Assembly (NCBI RefSeq): GCF_029761935.1 | Contig: NZ_CP121699.1 | Span: 2,418,001 to 2,482,000 of the forward strand | Direction: 5' to 3' | DNA: 64,000 nt | Source of the DNA: Microbacterium testaceum | GTDB taxonomy: Bacteria > Actinomycetota > Actinomycetes > Actinomycetales > Microbacteriaceae | Shown here: positions 23,419-31,787 of the stretch, piece by piece | Position numbering within the stretch: the first letter of the stretch is position 1 | Layout of the letters: each line of letters opens with the position of its first letter | Notes under the pieces: model-generated | The model's input: only the letters and a program-made list of their open reading frames with translations | Database searches by the model: none | What the model was told of the DNA's origin: nothing | Position numbers and translations under genes: made by a program

Positions 23419-25769
23419 GCCGGGTGCCCGTCGCCGGGTCGGGGTGCGACCCGGTAGTCGGTGGTCCGCAGTCGGAACGGCCGCATGAGGCTCCGCGCGA
23501 TGCGCTCGGCGGCCGCGACCGGCAGTTCGAGGCCCTGCTCGATGCCGGTGTCGGGCAGCACCCGACCGTCGTAGAGCGTGCCGCCGAGGTCGTCGCCGCC
23601 CGAGCGCAGCAGCACGGCCGCGGCCTCGCGTCCGACGCGGGTCCATGGGATCTGCACGTGCGAGATGCTCCCCGACAGCGCGAGGCGCGACACGGCGACC
23701 ATCGCGCGATGCTCGTCGATCGGGCTGCGACCCTCGACCAGGGCCACGTCTGCGCCCGGAAGGGGGATCGGCACAAACTCCGCGAAGCCGCGGGTGTCGG
23801 CCTGGATCTCGCGCAGGCGTCGCAGGTGTGCGATGCGCTCCGCGGCGGTCTCGACGTGCCCGTAGAACAGCACAGAGGTCGAGCGGAAGCCCGCGCGATG
23901 CGCCGCGGTGATGCCCTCGACCCAGCGATCGATCTCGAGATCGCCGGGGGCGATGAGGGCGCGCACGCGCTCGCTGAGGAGCTTCACGCCCGTGCCGGGC
24001 ACGGTGTCGACACCCGCGTCGCGCATCGCCGCGAGTGCGCCGTCGAGTCCGAATCCGCCGCGGTCGGCGAGGTCGCGCACGTCGAGCGGTCGGTACGCGT
24101 GCACGTGGATGCCGGGAGCCCCGCGCTTCACCGCCCGCACGAGGTCGAGGTAGCCCGAGGGGTCTTCGTCGGGCCGCAGCGCCCCCTGGATGCAGATTTC
24201 GGTCGCGCCGAGAGCGGCGGCATCCGCGGCGATCTCGGTGGCGTCGTCGAGGTCGAACTCTCCCGCGCCCGCCCGACCCGTGCGACGGAACCCGGTCGAG
24301 GTGAGGTTGCGGTTCTGCACGAGGGTGACGGGCTCGCCGACGGTGTAGCGGCGTGCGTCGTCGGCGGCGGCGGTGAGCTCGTCGAGCTCGGCACCGGTGG
24401 CGCGAAGCAGCCGGACCCAGTCGTCGTCGCCGAGGTCGAGAGGGGCGGATGCCGCCCGCTCGGCCAGACGCTTCACTCCGGGGTCGACGGCACTCGCGCC
24501 GGGCGTGACCACCGAGGCCGGTGCCGCCGCGGGCTTCACGTCGGCCGCGAGTCCCGTGGCATCCGCCAATGCCCGAACCGGAGCGTGCAGAGCGGGGTCG
24601 ATCCAGCGCTCGGCGTCGCCCACGTATTCGGGGTGCGCGGTCAGGCGCTCGCGGAGGACGTATCCCTGCGCCGCGGTCTGGGCGGCGAGGTCGTCGATCT
24701 GCGGCCACGGACGCTCGGGGTTGACGTGGTCGGCTGTCAGGGGCGAGACGCCGCCCCAGTCGTCGATACCCGCTTCGATGAGCAGCCCCAGTTCGCGTGG
24801 GTCGGAGAGGTTCGGCGGCACCTGGATGCGCATGTCGGCGCCGAACACGAGTCGCGCGACGGCGACCGCGGCGAGGTAGTCGTGCATGTCGGCATCCGGA
24901 GCGCCCTGCATCGCCGTGCGGGGCTTCGCGCGGAAGTTCTGCACGATGACCTCTTGCACGTGACCGTGGCGATCGTCGATCTCGCGCAGGGCCACCAGTG
25001 ATTCGGCGCGGTCGCGCACGGTCTCGCCGATACCGACGAGGATGCCGGTCGTGAACGGGATGCCGGCAGTCCCGGCGTCGTCGATGACCTTCAATCGCAG
25101 CGCGGGGTCTTTGTCGGGCGAGCCGAAGTGCACCTGGCCGGGCTCCTCGTAGAGGCGGCGCGAGGTGGTCTCGAGCATCATGCCCATCGAGGGCGAGACG
25201 GGGCGCAGCGCGGCGAGCTCGTCGGGGTGCATGACGCCGGGGTTCGCGTGCACGAGCATGCCGGTCTCGGCGGTGATGAGCCGGGCGATGTGCGCGACGT
25301 AGTCGATGGTCGAGGTGAAGCCGTGCTCGTCGAGCCACGCGCGGGCCTCGGGCCAGCGCTCTTCGGGGCGGTCGCCGAGGGTCAGCAGCGCCTCTTTGCA
25401 GCCCATCGCCTGCCCCTGGCGCACGACGGTGAGCACCTGCTCGGGGCTCATGTACGCGGGCTTTCGCAGCAGGGCGAGCTGGCCGGGGGTGTCGACGAAC
25501 ACGCAGTAGTGGCAGCGATCGCGGCAGAGGGTCGTGAGCGGCACGAAGACCTTGCGCGAGTACGTGATGACACGGGGCCGGCCGGCGTTCTCGAGCCCTT
25601 CGTCGCGCAGCACCGACGCCACGCGGAAGAGAGCGGGCAGCGGAGCGTGCAGGAGCGCCTCGGTCTCGTCGACGTCGGGGCGGTGCCCCGCCGCGATCGC
25701 GGTCAGGAGATCGTCGATCGACGCGCCTCGGGCCGGTGCGACTCGCGGCGCAACGCTGCCCGTGCTCAT
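23415..25769 (-). CDS. fbiC: FO synthase FbiC (CofG-CofH fusion) with anomalous CofH half
   Basis: FbiC makes FO, the deazaflavin core of F420, using two radical-SAM halves. The CofG half is normal: LCRDRCHYCVF supplies the CxxxCxxC cluster (Cys82, Cys86, Cys89) and LLTLGDRPEERW follows. The CofH half (from about residue 480) keeps ATEICIQGALRP, VHAYRP, DTVPGTG and FYGHVET. Where the family has a second CxxxCxxC after NRN, this protein reads NRNLTSTGFRRTGRAG, about nine residues shorter and with no cysteine (residues 486-505, bases 24252-24314). Length is 784 residues against roughly 850 in mycobacteria. CofH activity is therefore doubtful. The gene is coupled to the monooxygenase. Confidence 0.9.
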   Translation of the reverse strand: MSTGSVAPRVAPARGASIDDLLTAIAAGHRPDVDETEALLHAPLPALFRVASVLRDEGLENAGRPRVITYSRKVFVPLTTLCRDRCHYCVFVDTPGQLALLRKPAYMSPEQVLTVVRQGQAMGCKEALLTLGDRPEERWPEARAWLDEHGFTSTIDYVAHIARLITAETGMLVHANPGVMHPDELAALRPVSPSMGMMLETTSRRLYEEPGQVHFGSPDKDPALRLKVIDDAGTAGIPFTTGILVGIGETVRDRAESLVALREIDDRHGHVQEVIVQNFRAKPRTAMQGAPDADMHDYLAAVAVARLVFGADMRIQVPPNLSDPRELGLLIEAGIDDWGGVSPLTADHVNPERPWPQIDDLAAQTAAQGYVLRERLTAHPEYVGDAERWIDPALHAPVRALADATGLAADVKPAAAPASVVTPGASAVDPGVKRLAERAASAPLDLGDDDWVRLLRATGAELDELTAAADDARRYTVGEPVTLVQNRNLTSTGFRRTGRAGAGEFDLDDATEIAADAAALGATEICIQGALRPDEDPSGYLDLVRAVKRGAPGIHVHAYRPLDVRDLADRGGFGLDGALAAMRDAGVDTVPGTGVKLLSERVRALIAPGDLEIDRWVEGITAAHRAGFRSTSVLFYGHVETAAERIAHLRRLREIQADTRGFAEFVPIPLPGADVALVEGRSPIDEHRAMVAVSRLALSGSISHVQIPWTRVGREAAAVLLRSGGDDLGGTLYDGRVLPDTGIEQGLELPVAAAERIARSLMRPFRLRTTDYRVAPRPGDGHPA

Positions 25770-25889
25770 TGGTCAAGGCTATCCCGCGGCTCCGACATCC
25801 GGGCCGTGACGGTGGTCGGCTGCTGATCGTTGCGGTCCTGTGAGGTGAGAGGCCCGTTCGCCCCGCCCGACGCTGGCAGGATGGAACAC

Positions 25890-26279
25890 ATGGTGACCCT
25901 GCTGCTCGATTCGACGCAGCTCGAGGTCGTGCTCTCGCCGACCGAGCGTGCGCTGTCCTTCCGTAAGAGCAACATCGTCGTCCCCCGTGAGCACATCGAA
26001 CGGGTGCAGCTCACCGACGACGCGTGGACGTGGATCCGGGGGGTGCCCAACCCCGGCATCAACCTCCCCGTCGCCGTCGGAGCGGGCACCTGGAAGTCCG
26101 CCGGAGGCAACGACTTCGTCATCATCCGCGGTCGCAAGCCGAGCGTCGTGATCGACCTCTCCGGACACGAGGAGTTCGAGCGCCTGGTGCTGACGACGAA
26201 GCACGGGGTCGCCCTGCTCAAGGCGCTGCGCCTCGACGTGGCATCCGAGCCCGAGAACGTCGCCGACATCGTGAGCTGA
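25890..26279 (+). CDS. conserved hypothetical protein, PH-like beta domain
   Basis: About 129 residues, mainly beta strands with one C-terminal helix: IVVPREHIERVQLTDDAWTW, then GGNDFVIIRGRKPSVVIDL, then a helix EFERLVLTTKHG. The layout resembles small actinobacterial PH-like proteins. No signal peptide or membrane helix. The ATG at 25890 has AGGA about eight bases upstream and fits better than the ATG at 25881. It is divergent from fbiC and converges on the TauE/SafE gene. Function unknown. Confidence 0.65.
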   Translation: MVTLLLDSTQLEVVLSPTERALSFRKSNIVVPREHIERVQLTDDAWTWIRGVPNPGINLPVAVGAGTWKSAGGNDFVIIRGRKPSVVIDLSGHEEFERLVLTTKHGVALLKALRLDVASEPENVADIVS

Positions 26280-26289
26280 TCAGCGCCGT

Positions 26290-27108
26290 CTACGACGTGA
26301 ACTGCACCACGGTGTCCCACGCGAGCTTCACGATCAGGATCGACAGCGTCACGAGGAACACGATCCGCACGAACCCGCTGCCGCGTCGCGTCGCCATGTG
26401 AGCGCCGATGAAGCCGCCGGTGATGTTCATGGCGGCCATCGCGAGCCCGAGCACGAGAAGGATCTCGCCGTGCACCCCGTACACCGCGAGAGCGGCGAGG
26501 TTGGTGGTGAGGTTGGCGATCTTGGCGTTGACGCTCGCCTGCAAGAAGCCGTACCCCAGCACGCTCACGATGAGGATGACGAAGAACGAGCCGGTGCCCG
26601 GCCCCAGGATGCCGTCGTAGAACCCGACCGCGAGACCGATCGCCGCCGCACGCCAGGCGATGGCCGTCGCCCTGTCGTGCCGGGGCTCGTGGTGAAGGCC
26701 CATCTGCGGCTTGAACAGCGTGTAGAGCGCGACGGCGATCACCGCGACGAGGACGATCGGGGTCAGCACCTCACGAGGAACGAATCGTGAGAGCGCCGCG
26801 CCGACCGTGGAGCCCGCGTACGCCCCCGCCACCAGGGGGATCAGCAGGACGAGCTGCACACGGATCTTGCGCAGGTACACCCAGCTGGCCGACAGCGTCC
26901 CGAAGAACGACGACAACTTGTTGGTGCCGAGGATGAACGGGGTCGCGACGTCCTTCGGGACGGCGATGACCAGCGCGGGAAGCTGGATGAGACCGCCCCC
27001 GCCGACGACCGCGTCGACCCAGCCGGCGACCCCCGCGGCGATCAACAGCAGCGCGAGGGCCGCCACCGAGACGGGGAGCCACTCGGCGATCACCGGTCCA
27101 TCGAGCAC
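26290..27108 (-). CDS. TSUP-family permease (TauE/SafE)
   Basis: 272 residues with about eight transmembrane helices and the two repeated TauE/SafE signatures: GWVDAVVGGGGLIQLPALV in the first half and GFYDGILGPGTGSFF in the second. Members export or import sulfite, sulfoacetate and related organosulfur anions; the substrate here is unknown. The start is a GTG at 27108. It stands apart from the ABC exporter upstream by 64 bp and could share its transcript. Confidence 0.9.
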   Translation of the reverse strand: MLDGPVIAEWLPVSVAALALLLIAAGVAGWVDAVVGGGGLIQLPALVIAVPKDVATPFILGTNKLSSFFGTLSASWVYLRKIRVQLVLLIPLVAGAYAGSTVGAALSRFVPREVLTPIVLVAVIAVALYTLFKPQMGLHHEPRHDRATAIAWRAAAIGLAVGFYDGILGPGTGSFFVILIVSVLGYGFLQASVNAKIANLTTNLAALAVYGVHGEILLVLGLAMAAMNITGGFIGAHMATRRGSGFVRIVFLVTLSILIVKLAWDTVVQFTS

Positions 27109-27172
27109 GGTTGATTCTCACTGACCCGGGCGGGGCGACCAAATGCACGGACGCCGCGCGTAGCGGACGCGC

Positions 27173-27991
27173 TCAGTCGATGTCGCGACGCCAGGTGGTG
27201 AACAGGCCGATGACCAGGAAGACGACGGCGTAGCCGAGCAGCACGAGACCGCCCGCCCCCCACTCGAGCGAACTGTTGTTCCCGGTGCCCATGGTGCCGA
27301 AGATCGTCTGTCCCACCAGCGCGTCGCTCGCGGCGCTCGGGAACCACTTGACCACATCGCCGAACCCCTCGACGAGGCCACCGATGGTGCGGACGATCGG
27401 TTCGATGAACAGCGTGACGGCGAGCACGATGACGATCGCAGCGACCTGGTTGCGGACGACCGTTCCGACGCCGATGCCGACGAGGGCCCACAGGGCGAAG
27501 GCGAGCAGCATGCGTCCGATGAGGACCCAGGTGTCGGATTGCCCGAGCTCCGAGTCGATGCCGAAGATGCTCAGCACGCCCGCCCCGGCGGCGACCGCGG
27601 CGATCGAGCCCAGGATGCCGTAGAGCAGGCCGACCATGATGCCGACGATGAACTTGCCCACGAGGACGACACCGCGACGGGGAGTCGAGAGGAAGGTCGG
27701 CGTCAGCGTCTTGTGACGGAACTCGGTGGTGACCATGAGGGTGCCGATGAGCAACGGGAAAACGTAGCCGACCGCCGTGGCGGAGCTGTAGACGAGGGCC
27801 GGAACACCCTCGCTCGACATCGCGGGGCCGTTCGCTCCGGTCAGCTCGCCGGAGGCGACGCCGCCGAACACGAACGCGAGGGCGGCGGCGGTGAAGCCGA
27901 CGTAGGCGACCAGGACGATCGCGAGCACCCACCAGCCGACGGTGGTGAACTGCTTGGTGTACTCCGAGCGCGTGGCAGCGACGAGACTCAT
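27173..27991 (-). CDS. ABC-2 type transporter permease
   Basis: 272 residues with six transmembrane segments, starting with a cytoplasmic stretch AATRSEYTKQFTTVGWW typical of ABC-2 permeases. The conserved polar loop VTTEFRHKTLTPTFL between helices is the family signature. It forms an exporter with the ATPase encoded just upstream; the two genes overlap by four bases (ATGA). Substrate unknown; drug or peptide export is common in the family. Confidence 0.88.
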   Translation of the reverse strand: MSLVAATRSEYTKQFTTVGWWVLAIVLVAYVGFTAAALAFVFGGVASGELTGANGPAMSSEGVPALVYSSATAVGYVFPLLIGTLMVTTEFRHKTLTPTFLSTPRRGVVLVGKFIVGIMVGLLYGILGSIAAVAAGAGVLSIFGIDSELGQSDTWVLIGRMLLAFALWALVGIGVGTVVRNQVAAIVIVLAVTLFIEPIVRTIGGLVEGFGDVVKWFPSAASDALVGQTIFGTMGTGNNSSLEWGAGGLVLLGYAVVFLVIGLFTTWRRDID

Positions 27992-29247
27992 CGCGGCACC
28001 TCCTGGTCGAGGGGCTGATCGGCGGGTCGGTCCGCGGCCCGGTGGTCGTGGCCGGCGGGCGAGACGATGTCGATCACCCCGGTCGACGCGACGGCGTACG
28101 ACTGCCGCGGACCCGCCCCGGGGGTCTCGGGCGCGGTGCGCACCGCGCGCGGCGGTGCCATGACCGCGACGAGGGCGGTCGAGGGTCGCGCTTCGTCGGG
28201 ACCGGGTGCGTCGGAGGAGAGCGCGTCGTGGCTCACCGCGGGGGCCGGTGCGCCGGTGGGAGCCGGGAAGGCGTCGAGGTGCGTGGTGGACGGCGGCGTC
28301 TCGGCATCCGGGACGGGCTCGGCCGGGGCGGCCGCACCGGCGCTCTCGTGCACGCGCACCCCGCTGACCAGTTCGAGGAAGATGTCCTCGAGGCTCGCAC
28401 CCTTGCTCTGCAGGTTCGACAGGGCGATCCCCGCACCCGCGGCGAGGCCGCCGATCTCGACGGGATCGTGGTGACGGATCGTGAAGCCGTTACGGAGCAG
28501 CTGGTACTCGATGCCGCGCTCGTCGAGCACGCGCGACAGGCCGGCGCGATCGGGCGAGTCGACCACGGTGGCGTATTCGTCGGGGTCGGCGAGGTCTTCG
28601 ATGCCGCCCTGGAACACCAGGCGGCCGCGCGAGATGATCAGCAGCGCGTCGACCGTCTGCTGCACCTCGGCGAGGAGGTGCGACGAGATGAGGACCGTGC
28701 GACCCTCTTCGGCGAGGTGCCGCAGGAGCGAGCGCATCCACCGGATGCCCTCGGGATCGAGGCCGTTCGAGGGCTCGTCGAGCACGACGACACCCGGGTC
28801 GCCGAGGAGCGCCGTGGCGAGTCCGAGACGCTGGCGCATGCCGAGCGAGAAGCCGCCGACCCGTCGACCGGCGACATCGGCGAGCCCGACCAGGCCGAGG
28901 ACCTCGTCGACGCGGGAGGTCTGCAGGCCCGCCGCGCGCGCGTAGACCTTGAGGTGGTTCGCGGCCGAGCGCCCGGGGTGGAAGCTCGAGGCCTCGAGGG
29001 CCGCGCCCACCGTCTGCAGCGGAGAGGTGAGCTCGCTGAAGTGCGTGCCGCCGATCGTCGCCGTGCCCGACGTGGGGCGCACGAGGCCCAGCAGCATGCG
29101 CAGCGAGGTGGTCTTGCCGGCGCCGTTGGGACCGAGGAAGCCGGTGACCTGTCCGGGTTCGATCCGGGCCGAGAGATTGTCGACGGCGGAGATCGAGCCG
29201 AAACGTTTGGTGAGCCCGGCGAGCTCCAGCACCTGTCCGTCGGGCAT
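27988..29247 (-). CDS. ABC transporter ATP-binding protein with long disordered tail
   Basis: About 419 residues. Residues 1-300 are a complete ABC-2 ATPase: Walker A GPNGAGKTTSLRM, signature FSLGMRQRL, Walker B VVVLDEPSNGLDP, and switch His in ISSHLLAE. Residues about 310-419 are a Pro/Ala/Asp-rich low-complexity tail not needed for the ABC fold. The ATG at 29247 has AAGGTG just upstream. It is coupled to the permease gene and is divergent from the hydrolase gene. The substrate is not predictable. Confidence 0.9.
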   Translation of the reverse strand: MPDGQVLELAGLTKRFGSISAVDNLSARIEPGQVTGFLGPNGAGKTTSLRMLLGLVRPTSGTATIGGTHFSELTSPLQTVGAALEASSFHPGRSAANHLKVYARAAGLQTSRVDEVLGLVGLADVAGRRVGGFSLGMRQRLGLATALLGDPGVVVLDEPSNGLDPEGIRWMRSLLRHLAEEGRTVLISSHLLAEVQQTVDALLIISRGRLVFQGGIEDLADPDEYATVVDSPDRAGLSRVLDERGIEYQLLRNGFTIRHHDPVEIGGLAAGAGIALSNLQSKGASLEDIFLELVSGVRVHESAGAAAPAEPVPDAETPPSTTHLDAFPAPTGAPAPAVSHDALSSDAPGPDEARPSTALVAVMAPPRAVRTAPETPGAGPRQSYAVASTGVIDIVSPAGHDHRAADRPADQPLDQEVPR

Positions 29248-29356
29248 ACGGCACCTTTCGTTCTGCGTGCGTTCTTCCCATCTTCCCCGATCCGGGGGCG
29301 AAAACACAGTCACCCACAGCCGAGGGCGCGGCGAACCGCCTGTGTAACGTGGCACC

Positions 29357-30445
29357 GTGCACGCACCGCGAACCGAAGACGTCAGCGCCGGCGACACCGC
29401 CGCAGACAGCGTCCTGGTCGGAGGCCGTGGCGGCCTCGGTCATCTGACGCTGAATCGCCCGCGGGCCATCAACGCCCTCGACCTCGAGATGATCCGCGCC
29501 CTCCACGTGACGCTCGATCGCTGGGAGCGCGACACCGACGTCGACGTGGTGCTCCTCGACGGGGCGGGGGAGCGCGGTTTCTGCGCCGGTGGCGACGTGC
29601 GGGCGCTGCACGAGATGGTCACGGCGGGTCGGGTCGACGAGGTGCACGCCTTCTTCCGTGAGGAGTACGCGCTCGATCACCGCATCGCGATCTCGCGCAA
29701 GCCCGTCATCGCGATCGCCGACGGCGTCTGCATGGGCGGAGGGATCGGCTTGGCCGGTCACGCGGCCATCCGCATCGTGACGGAGCGCTCGAAGCTCGCC
29801 ATGCCCGAGACCCGCATCGGCTTCACCCCCGACGTGGGCGGATCGTGGCTGTTGGGGCGGGCCCCCGGCCGTCTCGGCGAATATCTGGCCCTCACGGGAG
29901 GGACGATGGATGCCGCGGACGCGGTGTACGCCGGCTTCGCCGACCACATGGTGCCCACCGCGCACCTCGAGGCGCTGTACGAGGCGCTCGAGAACCGCGC
30001 CGACCCGTCGAGTCCCACCGAGCTGGTGCTGCTGTTCGACGAGACCCCGGAACGGTCGCGGCTCGAGGACGCGCGGGAGTGGGTCGATGACGCTTTCGCC
30101 GCCGAGGACGTGCCCGGCATCGTGGATCGTCTGCGCGCGCGGCCCGAGCCCGAAGCGCGCGAGACCGCCGAGCTGCTGGCGTCGTCGGCGCCGACCGCGC
30201 TCGCCGTGACTCTCGAGGCCGTGCGTCGCGCTCGCGAGCTGCCCTCGCTGCGCGCCGCTCTCGCCCAGGAATACGGCCTGGTCATGTGGTTCGCGTTCAC
30301 GCAACCCGACCTGGTCGAGGGGATTCGCGCCCAGGTGGTCGACAAGGACCGGTCGCCGTCGTGGTCTCCGGCACGCCTCGAGGACCTCCCTGCCGAGCGC
30401 GTCGCCGAAGCCTTCGCGTATGCGCCGGAGCTCGCGCTCTGGTGA
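29357..30445 (+). CDS. 3-hydroxyisobutyryl-CoA hydrolase / enoyl-CoA hydratase family protein
   Basis: 362 residues of the crotonase fold, the length of the 3-hydroxyisobutyryl-CoA hydrolase group rather than of plain hydratases. The oxyanion-hole stretches FCAGGDVRALHE and ADGVCMGGGIGLAGH are intact, PETRIGFTPDVGGSW is typical of the hydrolase group, and a C-terminal extension of about 100 residues follows. In valine breakdown it would free 3-hydroxyisobutyrate from its CoA ester. The start is a GTG at 29357. No other valine-catabolic gene is adjacent. Confidence 0.87.
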   Translation: MHAPRTEDVSAGDTAADSVLVGGRGGLGHLTLNRPRAINALDLEMIRALHVTLDRWERDTDVDVVLLDGAGERGFCAGGDVRALHEMVTAGRVDEVHAFFREEYALDHRIAISRKPVIAIADGVCMGGGIGLAGHAAIRIVTERSKLAMPETRIGFTPDVGGSWLLGRAPGRLGEYLALTGGTMDAADAVYAGFADHMVPTAHLEALYEALENRADPSSPTELVLLFDETPERSRLEDAREWVDDAFAAEDVPGIVDRLRARPEPEARETAELLASSAPTALAVTLEAVRRARELPSLRAALAQEYGLVMWFAFTQPDLVEGIRAQVVDKDRSPSWSPARLEDLPAERVAEAFAYAPELALW

Positions 30446-30573
30446 CAGCGCCGTCGCGTCCGCGAGATGTGACCGCGCTCCCACGTCCGCGACCTCGCCG
30501 TCCGGGCCGCACTCAGCCGCATCGGGTTAGCCTGAGAGACGCCGCGTCCTCGCGGCAGAACGGATGAACGCAC

Positions 30574-31500
30574 GTGTTCGACAGTCCCATGTCGTCTTCG
30601 GCATACGAGGTGCTCCGGGTCGCGGCCGACATCGATGACGAGGGTCTGCGCCGCGCCTACCGCGTGCGTCTGCGCGAGACCCATCCCGACACCGGAGGCG
30701 ACGCCGCCCTGTTCGTCCAGGTCCAGCGCGCCTGGGAGCTCGTCGGCACGCCCGAGGCGCGCAGCGCCTACGACCGGGGTCGCGGGACGGCTCCCGGCGA
30801 ATGGGGCGGTGGGGTGCCGGCATCCGCTCCCTCCCGTCCGGCTGACACGCGGCCGCGCGCGCGATCGCACGGCCAGCCCGGCGGGTGGCGTCGCGAGCGG
30901 TATCTCGGCCTCATCCGCGAGTGGGTGGGGCGCGGCGTCGACATCGCCGACCCCTACGACCCCGCTCTCGTGCGGTCGGCCCCGCCCGAGATCCGCCACA
31001 TCCTCGCCGACGCGCTCGCCGAGGAAGAGACCGCCCGGCTCGTCGCGGAGTTGGGCATGGGTTACACCGTCTGGCACGACGTGTTCGCCGATCGCGACGG
31101 ACGCGACCCGGAGCAGAAGCTCGATCACCTCGTCCTCGGTCCGAGCGGCCTCTACGCCCTGCTGAGCGAGGACTTCGGCGGCCCCGTGGGGGTGCGCCGT
31201 GGCGAGATCACCGGCCCCCACGTGATCGGATCCCCCGTGACCGAGCTCGTGTCGCGCGCTCGCGTGATCGCGCGCGCGGCCGGTGTCCGTTTCAGCGGGG
31301 CGATGGTCGTGCTGCCCGACGACGCGGTGCTCGATGCGATCACCGAGCTCGGCAAAGTGCGGGGAACGCCCGTGGCGCTGGTCACGCGCAGTGCGCTCAC
31401 GACCCTGTTGCGCAGAGGGATCACCGGGGGGCGCGAGGTCGGCGGCACCGAGCTGTTCGACATCCGCACGCGTCTGCAGCAGCGCGTGCGGCACGTCTGA
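30574..31500 (+). CDS. J-domain protein fused to a NERD-like domain
   Basis: 308 residues. Residues about 8-68 are a DnaJ domain with the obligatory HPD (37-39, in ETHPDTGGD), so it can stimulate an Hsp70. After a Pro/Arg linker, residues about 145-250 resemble a nuclease-related (NERD) domain: an ARLVAELGMGYTVWHDV stretch then KLDHLVLGPSGLYAL. The lysine normally found at the end of this strand in NERD proteins is replaced by SED, so nuclease activity is doubtful. The GTG at 30574 lacks a strong ribosome site; an ATG at 30589 is an alternative. Confidence 0.75.
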   Translation: MFDSPMSSSAYEVLRVAADIDDEGLRRAYRVRLRETHPDTGGDAALFVQVQRAWELVGTPEARSAYDRGRGTAPGEWGGGVPASAPSRPADTRPRARSHGQPGGWRRERYLGLIREWVGRGVDIADPYDPALVRSAPPEIRHILADALAEEETARLVAELGMGYTVWHDVFADRDGRDPEQKLDHLVLGPSGLYALLSEDFGGPVGVRRGEITGPHVIGSPVTELVSRARVIARAAGVRFSGAMVVLPDDAVLDAITELGKVRGTPVALVTRSALTTLLRRGITGGREVGGTELFDIRTRLQQRVRHV

Positions 31501-31538
31501 CCCGCGACACCCGCCGCGGACATGCCTAGGGTGGAGGC

Positions 31539-31721
31539 ATGAGTACCGACGAGACCGCGGGTGCCTCGGCATCCGACGACATGAAGCGCAAGTTCAAGGA
31601 AGCGCTCGAGAAGAAGAACGGTCAGCACCGTTCGGGTCAGGCGCACCTCGACGGCCACTCCGCCGTGCAGGGAACGCACGGAGCGGTCACCAAGCGGGAG
31701 TTCCGTCGCAAGAGCGGCTGA
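31539..31721 (+). CDS. DUF5302-type small basic protein
   Basis: 60 residues, highly charged, with the pattern MKRKFKEALEKKNGQHR followed by a Gly/His-rich stretch and a basic end REFRRKSG. It matches the small actinobacterial DUF5302 group. No fixed structure is apparent; binding to nucleic acid or ribosome is possible but unproven. It lies 38 bp after the J-domain gene and is followed by a bidirectional hairpin. Confidence 0.8.
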   Translation: MSTDETAGASASDDMKRKFKEALEKKNGQHRSGQAHLDGHSAVQGTHGAVTKREFRRKSG

Positions 31722-31742
31722 GCCTCTCGGCCGACGTCACCT

Positions 31743-31787
31743 GAGGTGCCGGGGATCACGTCTCGTGCGCGAGACCCCCGGCACCTC
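31743..31787. terminator. bidirectional hairpin between DUF5302 and thiD-tenA
   Basis: Outer stem GAGGTGCCGGGG / CCCCGGCACCTC (12 bp, perfect) encloses an inner perfect stem GTCTCG / CGAGAC with a TGCG loop. It lies between two convergent genes and touches the thiD-tenA stop codon, so it can terminate transcripts from both sides. Confidence 0.75.

Noticed and set aside
21949..25776. A single 1275-codon frame spanning the monooxygenase and fbiC
   Set aside because: Only its 3' part (the monooxygenase from 23418) encodes a real protein; the rest is an Arg/Pro-rich out-of-frame reading of fbiC.
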